NCBI RefSeq assembly: GCF_022374875.2 | Contig: NZ_CP092427.2 | Span: forward strand, 5,146,001-5,210,000 | Direction: 5' to 3' | Length of the DNA: 64,000 nt | Origin: Mycolicibacterium rufum | GTDB taxonomy: Bacteria > Actinomycetota > Actinomycetes > Mycobacteriales > Mycobacteriaceae | Part shown: piece by piece, positions 13,615 to 21,417 of the stretch | Position numbering within the stretch: the stretch's first letter is position 1 | Layout: every line of letters starts with the position of its first letter | The notes under the pieces: model-generated | What the model saw: the letters and a program-made list of their open reading frames with translations, nothing else | What the model was told of the DNA's origin: nothing | The model's database searches: none | Position numbers and translations under genes: made by a program

Positions 13615-16176
13615 TCAACCGATCGCGTCGCCGCCCGTGCCCGCAGGGGTGCGGGCGGCGACCCCGGTCACGACGACCTCGACGGTCTTCGCTCCCGCAT
13701 CCGAGGCCACCAGCAGTACGGGCGCCCCGGGAACGGACACCACATGTCCGCCCGTCACGGCCACGGAATAGCCTGCAGGGAAAGCGATCTCGGGCACCGA
13801 GATCACCGTTTGCGAGCCGGGCGCGAAATCACCTGTGCCGTCGGCCTTCCGGGTGCTGTAGCGCAGTCGCATCGTGCCGTCGGTGAACGACCACGACTGC
13901 GGAATGCCGGAGACGAGCTGTGGGTAGGGCTGCGCCAGCAGCGCGAGTTTCGCGGCGTCGACGTTGTCGCCCACCGGGGCCTTCCCCGGATCGCGCACCA
14001 GCCACTCGATGTCGGGGGAGCCGGTCACGTCGCCGACACCGCTGTACGCCCACTCGATCCAGCCGAGCAGCCTGTCCTGCGCACCGGACATCTCCCGGGC
14101 CAGGATCGTCAGGTCGTCCGTGGCGCCGAACTCGGTCAACATCGCCGGCATGTCGTGCCGCGCGGCGTAACGCTTCGCCGCGGTCCCCATCCGGTCGGCG
14201 ATGAACCCGCAGATCGGAGTGAGCCCGCCGCAGTAGCCGTGATAGGACAGCACGGTGTCGGGGTCGTCCACGGGGCCGAGGCTGACGTGCAGCGACAGCA
14301 CCATCGGGATCTCCGAGACGCCCGGGTTCGGCGGTTCGATGTACACCGTGGTGGTCGGGTCGGCCGATCGGATGGCGGCGATCACCTGGTTGTACAACGG
14401 GGTCAACTGCTGGCGGCCGAAGAAGTCGTTGCCGAGGGCGGCGCGCAGCCACTGGCTTCCGGGCCATGGCTCGTTGATGATCTCGTACCCGATGATGTCG
14501 GTGTTGCCGCTGAACCGGGACGCGACCTGCTGCCACGTCAACGCGAAGTGATCCGACAGTCCCAACCCGTCGGGCGCGGACGCGTTGTCCCAGAACATAT
14601 CCCAGGCGTTCCACTGGGCCGGGTTCGTAAAGTAGTTGCCCGGGAAGCCGTTGCTCGGATTGGGCAGTCCGCCGTCCTGGGTCGCCCAGTCGGGAGCGCC
14701 CTCGCCCTGGAAGGCCTCGCTGTAGTTGTCCTGATGCATGTCGAGCACCGTGTGGATCCCGTGCGCGGCCAGCGTCTGCACCGTCTGCTCGATCGAGTCG
14801 AGGTAGTCGGAATCGAAGACGCCCGGTTCGGGCTCGATGGCGCCCCAGATGATGCCCAGCCGAACGACATTGAACCCGTTGGCCGCCAGGAACGCGGCGT
14901 CGTCGTCACCGAACCCGCTGGCCGCCGGCGTGTACGGGGCGATCTTGTACACCTCGTTGAGGCCGTGCAGCAGAACGACCTGGCCGGCGCCGTTGGTCAC
15001 CCAGGTGCCGGAGGTGGCCAGCGGGGGTAGGGTACCGCGCACCGGGCCCGCGGGGGCGCCGACGACTGCCCCGGAGCTGCCGACTGCGCCGTGGCCGCCC
15101 AGGCGGCCCGCCGTGCCGCCCGCGCCACCGAGGGCGGCCAATCCCGCACCGGCGCCGCCGGATCCGCCCCGGCCACCGCTGCCCAGAGACGCCGAGCCGT
15201 TGCCGCCGGTGCCGCCGCGGCCACCCCGCACACCGTCACCGCCGTCGCCGCCGACCCCGCCGATGCCCAACAGCGCGCCGCGTCCGGCGCCACCCGCTCC
15301 ACCCGCGCCGCCGGCGAGCAACTCGCTGCCCTGGCCGCCGCGTCCGCCGGCGCCGCCGGCGCCCATCACGGTGCCGCCGGCCCCGCCGGCGCCGCCGTCC
15401 GCGCCGGGACCGCCCGCGCCGCCGCGCCCTCCGACGCCGAAGGCCCCTGCCGAGCCGCCCTTCCCGCCGGAGACGCCGGCCGCGGTGCTGTTCCATCCGT
15501 CACCACCGTCGCCGAGCAGCCAGCCCGCGTCACCGCCGTCCGGGTGGTCGGCGGTGCCCGCCGTTCCGTTGCCGATCACGTACGAGCCGAACACCCTGTT
15601 GATGTAGGTGTCGACGACGAGCCCGACGTCGCCGGTGATCCACGCCTGCACGAGGGTGTGGATGGGGGTGAACACCACGGCGTCGACCACCGTGGGGAGA
15701 TCGGCGGGGCGGCCACGCCGGGGCGGCGGCGCCTCGGCGATCTCCGCCTGGGTCGCCGCCGCGGTGTGCGCGCGAGCAGGCGCCTCCGGTCTGGGCTCGG
15801 TCGCGAGCTCGCGACGGGCGGCTGCGGCCGTCAGCCAGGCGCCGGGGGCGGCCCACTCCGGTCGCTTCGGGGTGCGTCGGGCGGGCGGCTCCGGCGCTTC
15901 GCCGGCGGGGTCGTCGTCGAGGCGCACGCGGTCCCGGCGTCCGGTCGCGGCGTCGGGGCGGCTGCGCTTGCCGGTACGGACGAGGGGCCGCTCGGTTCTG
16001 CGTTCGCGGGTGCGGGTCGCGGCGCTGCTCGGCGTCTCCGATGCCGGGCCGGACACAGCCGCGGTGTCGGATCCGGTGTCCGCGGAGGCCACTGCCAGAC
16101 CGCTGCTCACCGCCAGGCCGATCCCCAGGGCCACCGCGAGACCCCCGACGCGACCGATGCACGACGCCCCTGTCAT
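13615..16176 (-). CDS. Secreted PGRS-like/glycoside hydrolase family 5 fusion
   Basis: About 853 residues from the ATG at 16176, which has GAGG upstream and is followed by a signal peptide ending near AVASA. Residues 35-150 are disordered and Arg/Pro/Glu-rich. Residues 200-375 are a PGRS-like repeat (GGAGGAGG, GGDGG and similar units). From about residue 385 there is a GH5 TIM barrel: LHGLNEVYK, VVRLGIIWGAIEP, LDMHQDNYSE, the acid/base Glu in YEIINEPWPG (about 570) and the nucleophile Glu in MLTEFGA (about 681). The best comparison is endoglycoceramidase/cellulase-type GH5. No PE domain precedes the PGRS part, which is unusual. It probably acts at or outside the cell surface; the substrate is unproven. 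Confidence 0.88.
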   Translation of the reverse strand: MTGASCIGRVGGLAVALGIGLAVSSGLAVASADTGSDTAAVSGPASETPSSAATRTRERRTERPLVRTGKRSRPDAATGRRDRVRLDDDPAGEAPEPPARRTPKRPEWAAPGAWLTAAAARRELATEPRPEAPARAHTAAATQAEIAEAPPPRRGRPADLPTVVDAVVFTPIHTLVQAWITGDVGLVVDTYINRVFGSYVIGNGTAGTADHPDGGDAGWLLGDGGDGWNSTAAGVSGGKGGSAGAFGVGGRGGAGGPGADGGAGGAGGTVMGAGGAGGRGGQGSELLAGGAGGAGGAGRGALLGIGGVGGDGGDGVRGGRGGTGGNGSASLGSGGRGGSGGAGAGLAALGGAGGTAGRLGGHGAVGSSGAVVGAPAGPVRGTLPPLATSGTWVTNGAGQVVLLHGLNEVYKIAPYTPAASGFGDDDAAFLAANGFNVVRLGIIWGAIEPEPGVFDSDYLDSIEQTVQTLAAHGIHTVLDMHQDNYSEAFQGEGAPDWATQDGGLPNPSNGFPGNYFTNPAQWNAWDMFWDNASAPDGLGLSDHFALTWQQVASRFSGNTDIIGYEIINEPWPGSQWLRAALGNDFFGRQQLTPLYNQVIAAIRSADPTTTVYIEPPNPGVSEIPMVLSLHVSLGPVDDPDTVLSYHGYCGGLTPICGFIADRMGTAAKRYAARHDMPAMLTEFGATDDLTILAREMSGAQDRLLGWIEWAYSGVGDVTGSPDIEWLVRDPGKAPVGDNVDAAKLALLAQPYPQLVSGIPQSWSFTDGTMRLRYSTRKADGTGDFAPGSQTVISVPEIAFPAGYSVAVTGGHVVSVPGAPVLLVASDAGAKTVEVVVTGVAARTPAGTGGDAIG
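15060..15560 (-). repeat. PGRS-like Gly-rich coding repeat
   Basis: Irregular tandem codons for GG-A/N/D/X units (GAGGAGG, GGRGG, GGVGGDGG) inside the GH5 gene. The DNA is correspondingly GCC/GCC(G) repetitive and produces long spurious frames on the other strand. Confidence 0.85.
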
Positions 16177-16437
16177 GGCCTCTGTATAGGTCACCGGCGA
16201 GCGCCCCGATGGCGAATCGCCGAACGACCGTAACGCCGGGCGTCTGCGCGGACACTCCATGACGTGACGCCACGGCATATTTCTCCCGGTCGTCGGCGTT
16301 TAACGGAGCGCCGACCGCCAGAACCAGGGCAAGATAGTCGCTTGCGCTGGTCGAGACGACGGCAGAATGTCAAGATCTAGTCGCTACCCGGGAAAACTGG
16401 GGATGCTCGCGGCTCGACGAACAGATGGGGAACAAGT

Positions 16438-16734
16438 ATGAGATCACCGACCAGTCGCCTGTCGCTGGTTGCCGGCGGTATCGCCCTCTCGGCGATGGCG
16501 TGGCTGGCTGTGGGGTGTAGCTCGAACGAGAGCAACGCCCCGGAGACCTCCACCACCACGACAACGACGACCACGACCACCACCGCCACCACGCCGGCGG
16601 CACCGCCGCCGCCCCCGCCGGCCGCGCCGACGGAGAACGCCCCCCGGACCGCCGGTGGCAACCCGTTCACCTCGATTCCGCCCAATGCGGGAGACAACGG
16701 CAGGAACCCGGGGGCGCCCCGCGCGCCACAGTGA
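16438..16734 (+). CDS. Small lipoprotein with poly-Thr and Pro-rich stretch, 98 aa
   Basis: The signal peptide ends in a lipobox LAVGC (Cys near residue 23). A run of about eleven threonines (residues 39-49) and a Pro/Ala-rich linker follow. The mature protein is disordered and ends without a globular domain. It is probably a lipidated surface tether or a heavily O-mannosylated protein, since Thr/Pro-rich stretches are typical mannosylation sites in mycobacteria. It lies 48 bp upstream of the S53 protease gene on the same strand and may be its cotranscribed partner. Confidence 0.75.
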   Translation: MRSPTSRLSLVAGGIALSAMAWLAVGCSSNESNAPETSTTTTTTTTTTTATTPAAPPPPPPAAPTENAPRTAGGNPFTSIPPNAGDNGRNPGAPRAPQ

Positions 16735-16782
16735 CCGTGGTGAGCCATCGTCACTGACAGGTACGCCGGTCTGACGGCACTG

Positions 16783-18360
16783 GTGGTGAGCGTCCTCGTG
16801 TTGCTCACCGCCAGTGTCGGGCCGGCGCCCACGTCCCTGCGCGGCGGTCCCGGCGAAGTGATCGGCGGGCCGTATGCCGCGCTGCTGGCGCATTCGGTCG
16901 ATCTCGGGCCGTCGCACGACCGCACTGCACAACTCATCGTCGAGCTGCGCGACGCCGGTCCGCCGCACACGCTGCAGAGCTGGGCCGGCAGCCGGTCCCT
17001 GGCCGTGCGGTGGCGCCCGGGACAGCACTGGGCCGTCGTCGAGGGCGGCGCTCAGAAGGTGGGGCGTGCCTTCGGCGTCGACGTGCACGACTTCCGCGAG
17101 CGGCACGGTCGGGTGTTCTACGCGTCGCGGCGCCAGCCCGCGATTCCCGACGCACTGACCGGTGAGGTCAGCGGCATCGGCCGGATCCTGGGCTACACGC
17201 CGTACCGGACGTCGCAGCCGCGGCAATTGCCGCTCGACGTGCCCGAGTTCGGGCTGGCCCCCGACGCGCTGCGCACCACCTACGAAGCCGACGGGCTGTT
17301 CGGCGACGGATACACCGGCAAAGGGCAGACGATCGCGATCTTCGCGTTCGGCGGCTTCGAGCAGTCCGACCTCGACACGTTCGCGTCCCGGTACGCACTC
17401 CCGCGGTTCACCCCGACCGTGATCGGCGGATCGCCCGGTGAATCGAGCGCGGAGACGACGATGGACCTGTCGATCGTGCATGCCATCGCCCCCGATGCGC
17501 GCAAGGTGGTGGTCAACGCGCGTCCGACAGTCGAGGGTGACGGCGCCTACGTCAAGATCGGCCAGATGATGGAGGACGTCGACCGGCAATTCCCCGGCGC
17601 GGTGTGGAGCTTCTCCATCAGCTGGGGGTGCGACAAGCTGCTCACCGCAACCGATCTCGCACCCGCGCGGTCGGCGCTGGCTGCCGCGGCAGGCCGCGGC
17701 ACGACGGCGTTCATGGCCAACGGCGACCTCGCCGGACTGGAATGCAAGAGCGGCGACGACTGGTCGTCGGCGCCGGCGGCCGACAATGTCGGGCTGAATT
17801 CTGTTGCCTCCCTTCCGGAGATGGTGAACGTGGGCGGAACGACCCTGTCGACCGATGCGCGCGGCGGCTGGCTGGGTGAGCAGACCTGGTATGACATCCC
17901 GTTGTCGCTGGGTACCAGCGGAGGCGTGTCGGAGTTGTTCGATCTGCCGAACTGGCAGGGCGCCGCCGCAGGCAACGTCGCCGCGGACCGCACCACCGGA
18001 CGGCGGCTCACCCCCGACGTGGCGGCGGTCGCGGATCCCTTCACCGGCGTGAGCTTCATCCTCGACGGCCAGCCGACCATCGGCGGCGGCACGTCCCAGG
18101 CCGCGCCGATCTGGGCCGGCTTCGCCGCGGTGATGAACGACTACCTGCTCTCCACCGGCGGACGGCGCCTCGGAGACCTCAACCCGATGCTCTACCGCAT
18201 CGCTGCCGGGGCGCGGCTGCCGGCGTTCCGCGATGTGACGCTGGGCGGCAACGCCGTCGACAATGCCGCGCCGGGCTACGACCTCGTCACGGGCCTGGGC
18301 ACCCCCCGGGTCGGCAACCTGGTCCGTGACATCGCGGACCTGCAACAGGAGACCTCATGA
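16783..18360 (+). CDS. S53 (sedolisin-family) serine-carboxyl peptidase
   Basis: The product is about 525 aa with an N-terminal hydrophobic signal, a pro-domain (about residues 25-150) and an S53 catalytic domain. Catalytic Glu224 and Asp228 lie in the spacing E-x-x-x-D (ETTMDL). The oxyanion Asp may be in the SGDDW region, and the nucleophile Ser438 is in GGGTSQAAP, followed by the C-terminal calcium-site-like GYDLVTGLG. These enzymes are secreted acid proteases that self-activate. The start is uncertain: tandem GTG codons at 16783 and 16786 give a short signal, and the frame is open 39 bases further upstream. It overlaps the next gene by four bases (ATGA). Confidence 0.85.
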   Translation: MVSVLVLLTASVGPAPTSLRGGPGEVIGGPYAALLAHSVDLGPSHDRTAQLIVELRDAGPPHTLQSWAGSRSLAVRWRPGQHWAVVEGGAQKVGRAFGVDVHDFRERHGRVFYASRRQPAIPDALTGEVSGIGRILGYTPYRTSQPRQLPLDVPEFGLAPDALRTTYEADGLFGDGYTGKGQTIAIFAFGGFEQSDLDTFASRYALPRFTPTVIGGSPGESSAETTMDLSIVHAIAPDARKVVVNARPTVEGDGAYVKIGQMMEDVDRQFPGAVWSFSISWGCDKLLTATDLAPARSALAAAAGRGTTAFMANGDLAGLECKSGDDWSSAPAADNVGLNSVASLPEMVNVGGTTLSTDARGGWLGEQTWYDIPLSLGTSGGVSELFDLPNWQGAAAGNVAADRTTGRRLTPDVAAVADPFTGVSFILDGQPTIGGGTSQAAPIWAGFAAVMNDYLLSTGGRRLGDLNPMLYRIAAGARLPAFRDVTLGGNAVDNAAPGYDLVTGLGTPRVGNLVRDIADLQQETS

Positions 18361-19550
18361 CCTCCGCCGAACAACCACCCGTCACCGAGTGTCGGATCTG
18401 TCGCGTCGACGTGCCCGCCGGCGACTTCTGCGGCCTGTGCGGGTGCCACCTGACTCCCCGCAAGTTCGAAGGCCCGGACTGGTTGCGGATCCGCAACTTC
18501 GGGGCAGCACCGGGCGAGAGCCTGCTGTCGCCGTCACTAGTCAGTTCGCTGTTCCCGCAACTGAACCACCGTGGCGCGTTCCGCGTGGCGCTGGGCGCGA
18601 TGCTGGTGTCACTGGTGGCGTTCGCGCTGCTGCGGATGCCCGCGGCGCTGATCGCCGTCGGCGTCCTCGGGCTGCCCACGCTGTTCCTCATCTATCTGCG
18701 GGAGGCCGACGCCTTCCGGGATCTGCCGCCCCGGGTGTTGGCGTTGACCGCGGTGCTGGGGATCGGCCTCGGCGTCGGCTTCGCACTGCTGAGCAGCAAC
18801 GCCTTCGACCGGTCCTCCGGTTTCGCGCTCGGCGTCGGGATGACCGGACAGCAGATGGTGATGGAGGGTGTCGCGATCCCGTTGGGCGGCGCGGTGCTCA
18901 TGCTGACTCCCGTCGTCGTCATCCGGCTGATCGGTCCGCCGACGCGAGAGTCTCTGGAAGGCTTCATGATCGGTGCGCTCGGCGCGCTGACGTTCACCGC
19001 GGCGGCGATGATGACCCGGCTCGTACCCCAACTCGACACCGGGCTCGTCAGCACCGCGCCGTTGAGCTTCTATCTCGTCGAGGCCGGGATCCGCGGCGTC
19101 GCGGTGCCGCTCATCTCCGCAGCGTCGGGTGGATTGATCGGCGCCGCGCTGTGGTTCGTGCGTCCGGACACCAAGAAGGACCAGCATCCCGGCGTCGTGC
19201 GTGCGCTTCTGGTGTTCTTCGCGGTGGCGATCCTGCTGCTGAGCATCGCGCTCGGACTGGTCGACATCTCCCGCTCGCACCAGTGGCTGATGCTGGCGCT
19301 CTACACGGCCGTGGCGGTGGTGGCCGTGCTGCTGCTGCGGATCAGCCTGCACCTGGCGCTGCTGCACGAGGCGCACGACGAGATCGCCGCCGAGGAACCG
19401 GTGCTCTGCCAGAACTGCGGGCACGTGGTACCCGACATGGCGTTCTGCCCGGCGTGCGGGGTGGCGGCACGGGCGTCGTCGCGGTCGTCGCGCGCGTTGC
19501 GGCGCACCGCGCGCCCGCAACCGGTCGACACCGACGGCGACCAACCATGA
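18357..19550 (+). CDS. Membrane protein flanked by two zinc ribbons, 397 aa
   Basis: The N-terminus has a CRIC...CGLCG zinc ribbon (Cys about 12, 15, 25, 28). At least eight hydrophobic segments follow between residues 80 and 330. A second zinc ribbon near the C-terminus has CQNCGH...CPACG (about 350-367). Both ribbons should be cytoplasmic. The membrane part resembles PrsW/CPBP-type polytopic proteins only loosely, and I cannot confirm catalytic residues. The ATG overlaps the protease stop, and its own stop overlaps the next ATG, so the three proteins are probably made together in fixed ratio. Function unknown. Confidence 0.8.
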   Translation: MTSAEQPPVTECRICRVDVPAGDFCGLCGCHLTPRKFEGPDWLRIRNFGAAPGESLLSPSLVSSLFPQLNHRGAFRVALGAMLVSLVAFALLRMPAALIAVGVLGLPTLFLIYLREADAFRDLPPRVLALTAVLGIGLGVGFALLSSNAFDRSSGFALGVGMTGQQMVMEGVAIPLGGAVLMLTPVVVIRLIGPPTRESLEGFMIGALGALTFTAAAMMTRLVPQLDTGLVSTAPLSFYLVEAGIRGVAVPLISAASGGLIGAALWFVRPDTKKDQHPGVVRALLVFFAVAILLLSIALGLVDISRSHQWLMLALYTAVAVVAVLLLRISLHLALLHEAHDEIAAEEPVLCQNCGHVVPDMAFCPACGVAARASSRSSRALRRTARPQPVDTDGDQP

Positions 19551-20272
19551 CCACCACCACGTTCTTTCCCGGCTATGCGGTCACCGGGAAGCGGTACGAG
19601 GCGACGGCCATCCGGCGTGCGTCGCACCGGAAAGTGTTGTTGCTCTGGCTGATTCCCGTCATCGTCGTGGGCGGTGTCCTCGCCGCGATCTCGGCGAAGG
19701 TCACCCCGGCGCCGGTGCGTTACGTGTGCCCGCCAGACTGCGGACGGCCCCCCACCGGCACGCCCGTCGCCATCAATCCGCGTTTCGCGGCCCCCGACGG
19801 CTCCTTCTCGGTGTCCTATCCCGCGTCCAACTCGGCGTACCGGATCACCACTGAGGGCGACGGGGTCATCGCGGAGTTCACCGGCGGTGACGGCGGGACG
19901 ATGCGGCTGTTCAGCGAACCCGCCGGCGGCAGGGACGCGCGCCAGGTCGCCGCCGACCTCGTGCGCGCGCACGTGCCAGACCCGCGGGTGGCCTACGAGA
20001 TCCCCAACGCGATGGTCGGCTACCAGCCGGGGTACGGCGAGGCCATCGACTACTACCCGCAGGGCGCCACGAACAGCTACGCCCGGATGCGCGTGATCGT
20101 CATGGCGGCGGTCAAGAACGATCTGGCACTGGTGGCCTCGGTCGTGGGCCCCTACCGCCAGTTCGGGCCCGACTTCGGCCCCGGCAAGCCCTCGGGCGCC
20201 AACGTGCAGCTCGCCCTCGACATGGGCAAATACGTGAACAGTTTCGCGTGGCGGGGCGATCCGCCCCGGTAG
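19547..20272 (+). CDS. Single-pass membrane-anchored protein, 241 aa, unrecognised
   Basis: A cytoplasmic Thr-rich N-terminus is followed by one TM segment (about residues 31-49: LLLWLIPVIVVGG) and a Cys pair (CPPDCGRPP, about 61-69). An extracytoplasmic alpha/beta domain follows, with SFSVSYPASNSAYRI and FTGGDGGTMRLFSEPAG. The external domain has the look of a PsbP/LpqN-type fold, but this is only an impression. ATGA overlap with the preceding zinc-ribbon gene places it in the S53 protease operon. It may be a docking or substrate-binding partner; no enzymatic motif is seen. Confidence 0.75.
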   Translation: MTTTTFFPGYAVTGKRYEATAIRRASHRKVLLLWLIPVIVVGGVLAAISAKVTPAPVRYVCPPDCGRPPTGTPVAINPRFAAPDGSFSVSYPASNSAYRITTEGDGVIAEFTGGDGGTMRLFSEPAGGRDARQVAADLVRAHVPDPRVAYEIPNAMVGYQPGYGEAIDYYPQGATNSYARMRVIVMAAVKNDLALVASVVGPYRQFGPDFGPGKPSGANVQLALDMGKYVNSFAWRGDPPR

Positions 20273-20317
20273 GTGGGCATGCTGGCCAAGGGCCTCGATC
20301 ACGGTTACGTTCGAGGG

Positions 20318-20482
20318 GTGAGCGCTCCGAACGAGGCCAACTGTGGTCAGTGCGGCCGCACCTCCCCGGTCGTCTCGTCGCAGCCCACCTGGTCAGCGGG
20401 ATCCGACCGGGTCAGTCGCTGGTTCCTCGACGTCGAATGCGCCGACTGCGGACGCCAGTACGGCTGGTTGGGCGACTGCTGA
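20318..20482 (+). CDS. Small zinc-ribbon protein, 54 aa
   Basis: A GTG at 20318 gives 54 residues containing a CGQC...CADC zinc ribbon (about residues 9-12 and 42-45). The frame is also open from a GTG at 20273, but the later start gives the compact domain and has a G-rich stretch before it. It probably binds Zn; the role is unknown. It lies 45 bp after the anchored protein and could be the last member of that operon. Confidence 0.6.
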   Translation: MSAPNEANCGQCGRTSPVVSSQPTWSAGSDRVSRWFLDVECADCGRQYGWLGDC

Positions 20483-20550
20483 AGCGCCCGTTCGTCATCC
20501 AGGCGCCCGCCGGGCGTCCTAGGATGTGGAGCGACGACAGGGGGCTGCAG

Positions 20551-20847
20551 GTGAACCGATCGGTGATGACGCGCATGGGTCTGTGCGGGGCGACCGCCGC
20601 GACCGCGCTGCTGACGCTGGCGGCGCCCGCCGGGGCGGACACCGCCGCCTATCTCAGCGGGCTGGAACCGGTGTACACGTCGCTGACCCGCGAGCAGCTG
20701 CTGAACGCCGGCTCCATCTCGTGCGCGATCCTCGACGCCGGGCAGCCCGCGCCCGTCGCCGTCCAGACCCTGTACCGGGAGATGGGCCTCGCCCTGGCCA
20801 CCGGCAACGACATCGTCAGCGCCGCCGCTCTCCACCTCGGCTGCTGA
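20551..20847 (+). CDS. Small secreted DUF732-like protein, 98 aa
   Basis: The start is the GTG at 20551, followed by a signal peptide ending near APAGAD (about residue 31). The mature ~67 residues contain two Cys, in SISCAILD and at the C-terminus (LHLGC), and a helical pattern (LTREQLLNAG). This matches the DUF732 type abundant in mycobacteria, in which the two Cys are thought to form a disulfide. Function unknown. GACAGGGG lies upstream as a possible ribosome binding site. Confidence 0.8.
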   Translation: MNRSVMTRMGLCGATAATALLTLAAPAGADTAAYLSGLEPVYTSLTREQLLNAGSISCAILDAGQPAPVAVQTLYREMGLALATGNDIVSAAALHLGC

Positions 20848-20854
20848 GCGCGGC

Positions 20855-21346
20855 TCACCACCCCATCGAGCCGGGCACCCCTTTGAAGGGTCCGGCGATC
20901 CAGCTGGTGATCCAGCCGCCGTAGAACCCGCCGGGTTGCGGCACGACGGTCTCCCCGTTGACGGTGCACCGGTCCACGGCGGCGGCCATCACGGCGACCG
21001 CGCTGGCGATCGCGGTGAACCCGCGCGTCGGGGACCGGTATGTCCATGCGGCCCGCGGTGCGACGACCGTCGGCGTCACGAGATCGAAATAGCTTGCCTG
21101 GCCCTTCCATTCGCACCAGGACGCACCGTCGGCGGCGCGCAGCACGCCGTCACCGAAGGATTCGGCCGGCAGGTAGTACGTGGGCGGATGGCTGGTCTCG
21201 AGGACCCGCCAGGCGCGGTCGGTGGACGCGATCACCTCACCGCCCAGTTCCACGGTGATCGATCCGGCGAACTCCTCGAGTAGCGGGGGACGGGGATAGT
21301 CCCACACCGACTCCTGTCCTGGTCGGGGCTTGTCCGGTACCGGCAT
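20855..21346 (-). CDS. DUF427 domain protein
   Basis: The 163-residue protein shows the DUF427 signature VWDYPRPP near the N-terminus, RVLETSHPPTYYLP in the middle, and CEWKGQASYFD (about residues 77-87). These are small beta-rich proteins of unknown biochemical role found widely in actinobacteria and fungi. No signal peptide is present, so it should be cytosolic. It is convergent with the DUF732 gene, 7 bp away. Confidence 0.88.
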   Translation of the reverse strand: MPVPDKPRPGQESVWDYPRPPLLEEFAGSITVELGGEVIASTDRAWRVLETSHPPTYYLPAESFGDGVLRAADGASWCEWKGQASYFDLVTPTVVAPRAAWTYRSPTRGFTAIASAVAVMAAAVDRCTVNGETVVPQPGGFYGGWITSWIAGPFKGVPGSMGW

Positions 21347-21417
21347 GCCGCCGAGTGTAGGCCGAAATTGTGCGACCCCCTGTTCCGGTCGGCGACGAAG
21401 AGGAGCAGGGTGGTCCC

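Noticed and set aside
15091..16233. Forward 380-codon Ala/Arg-rich frame opposite the GH5 gene
   Set aside because: It mirrors the PGRS Gly codons and has no domain; a repeat-driven artefact.
16550..16590. ACC-type triplet repeat considered as a microsatellite
   Set aside because: It encodes the poly-Thr stretch of a lipoprotein with signal peptide, so it is described as coding; length variation cannot be judged from one sequence.
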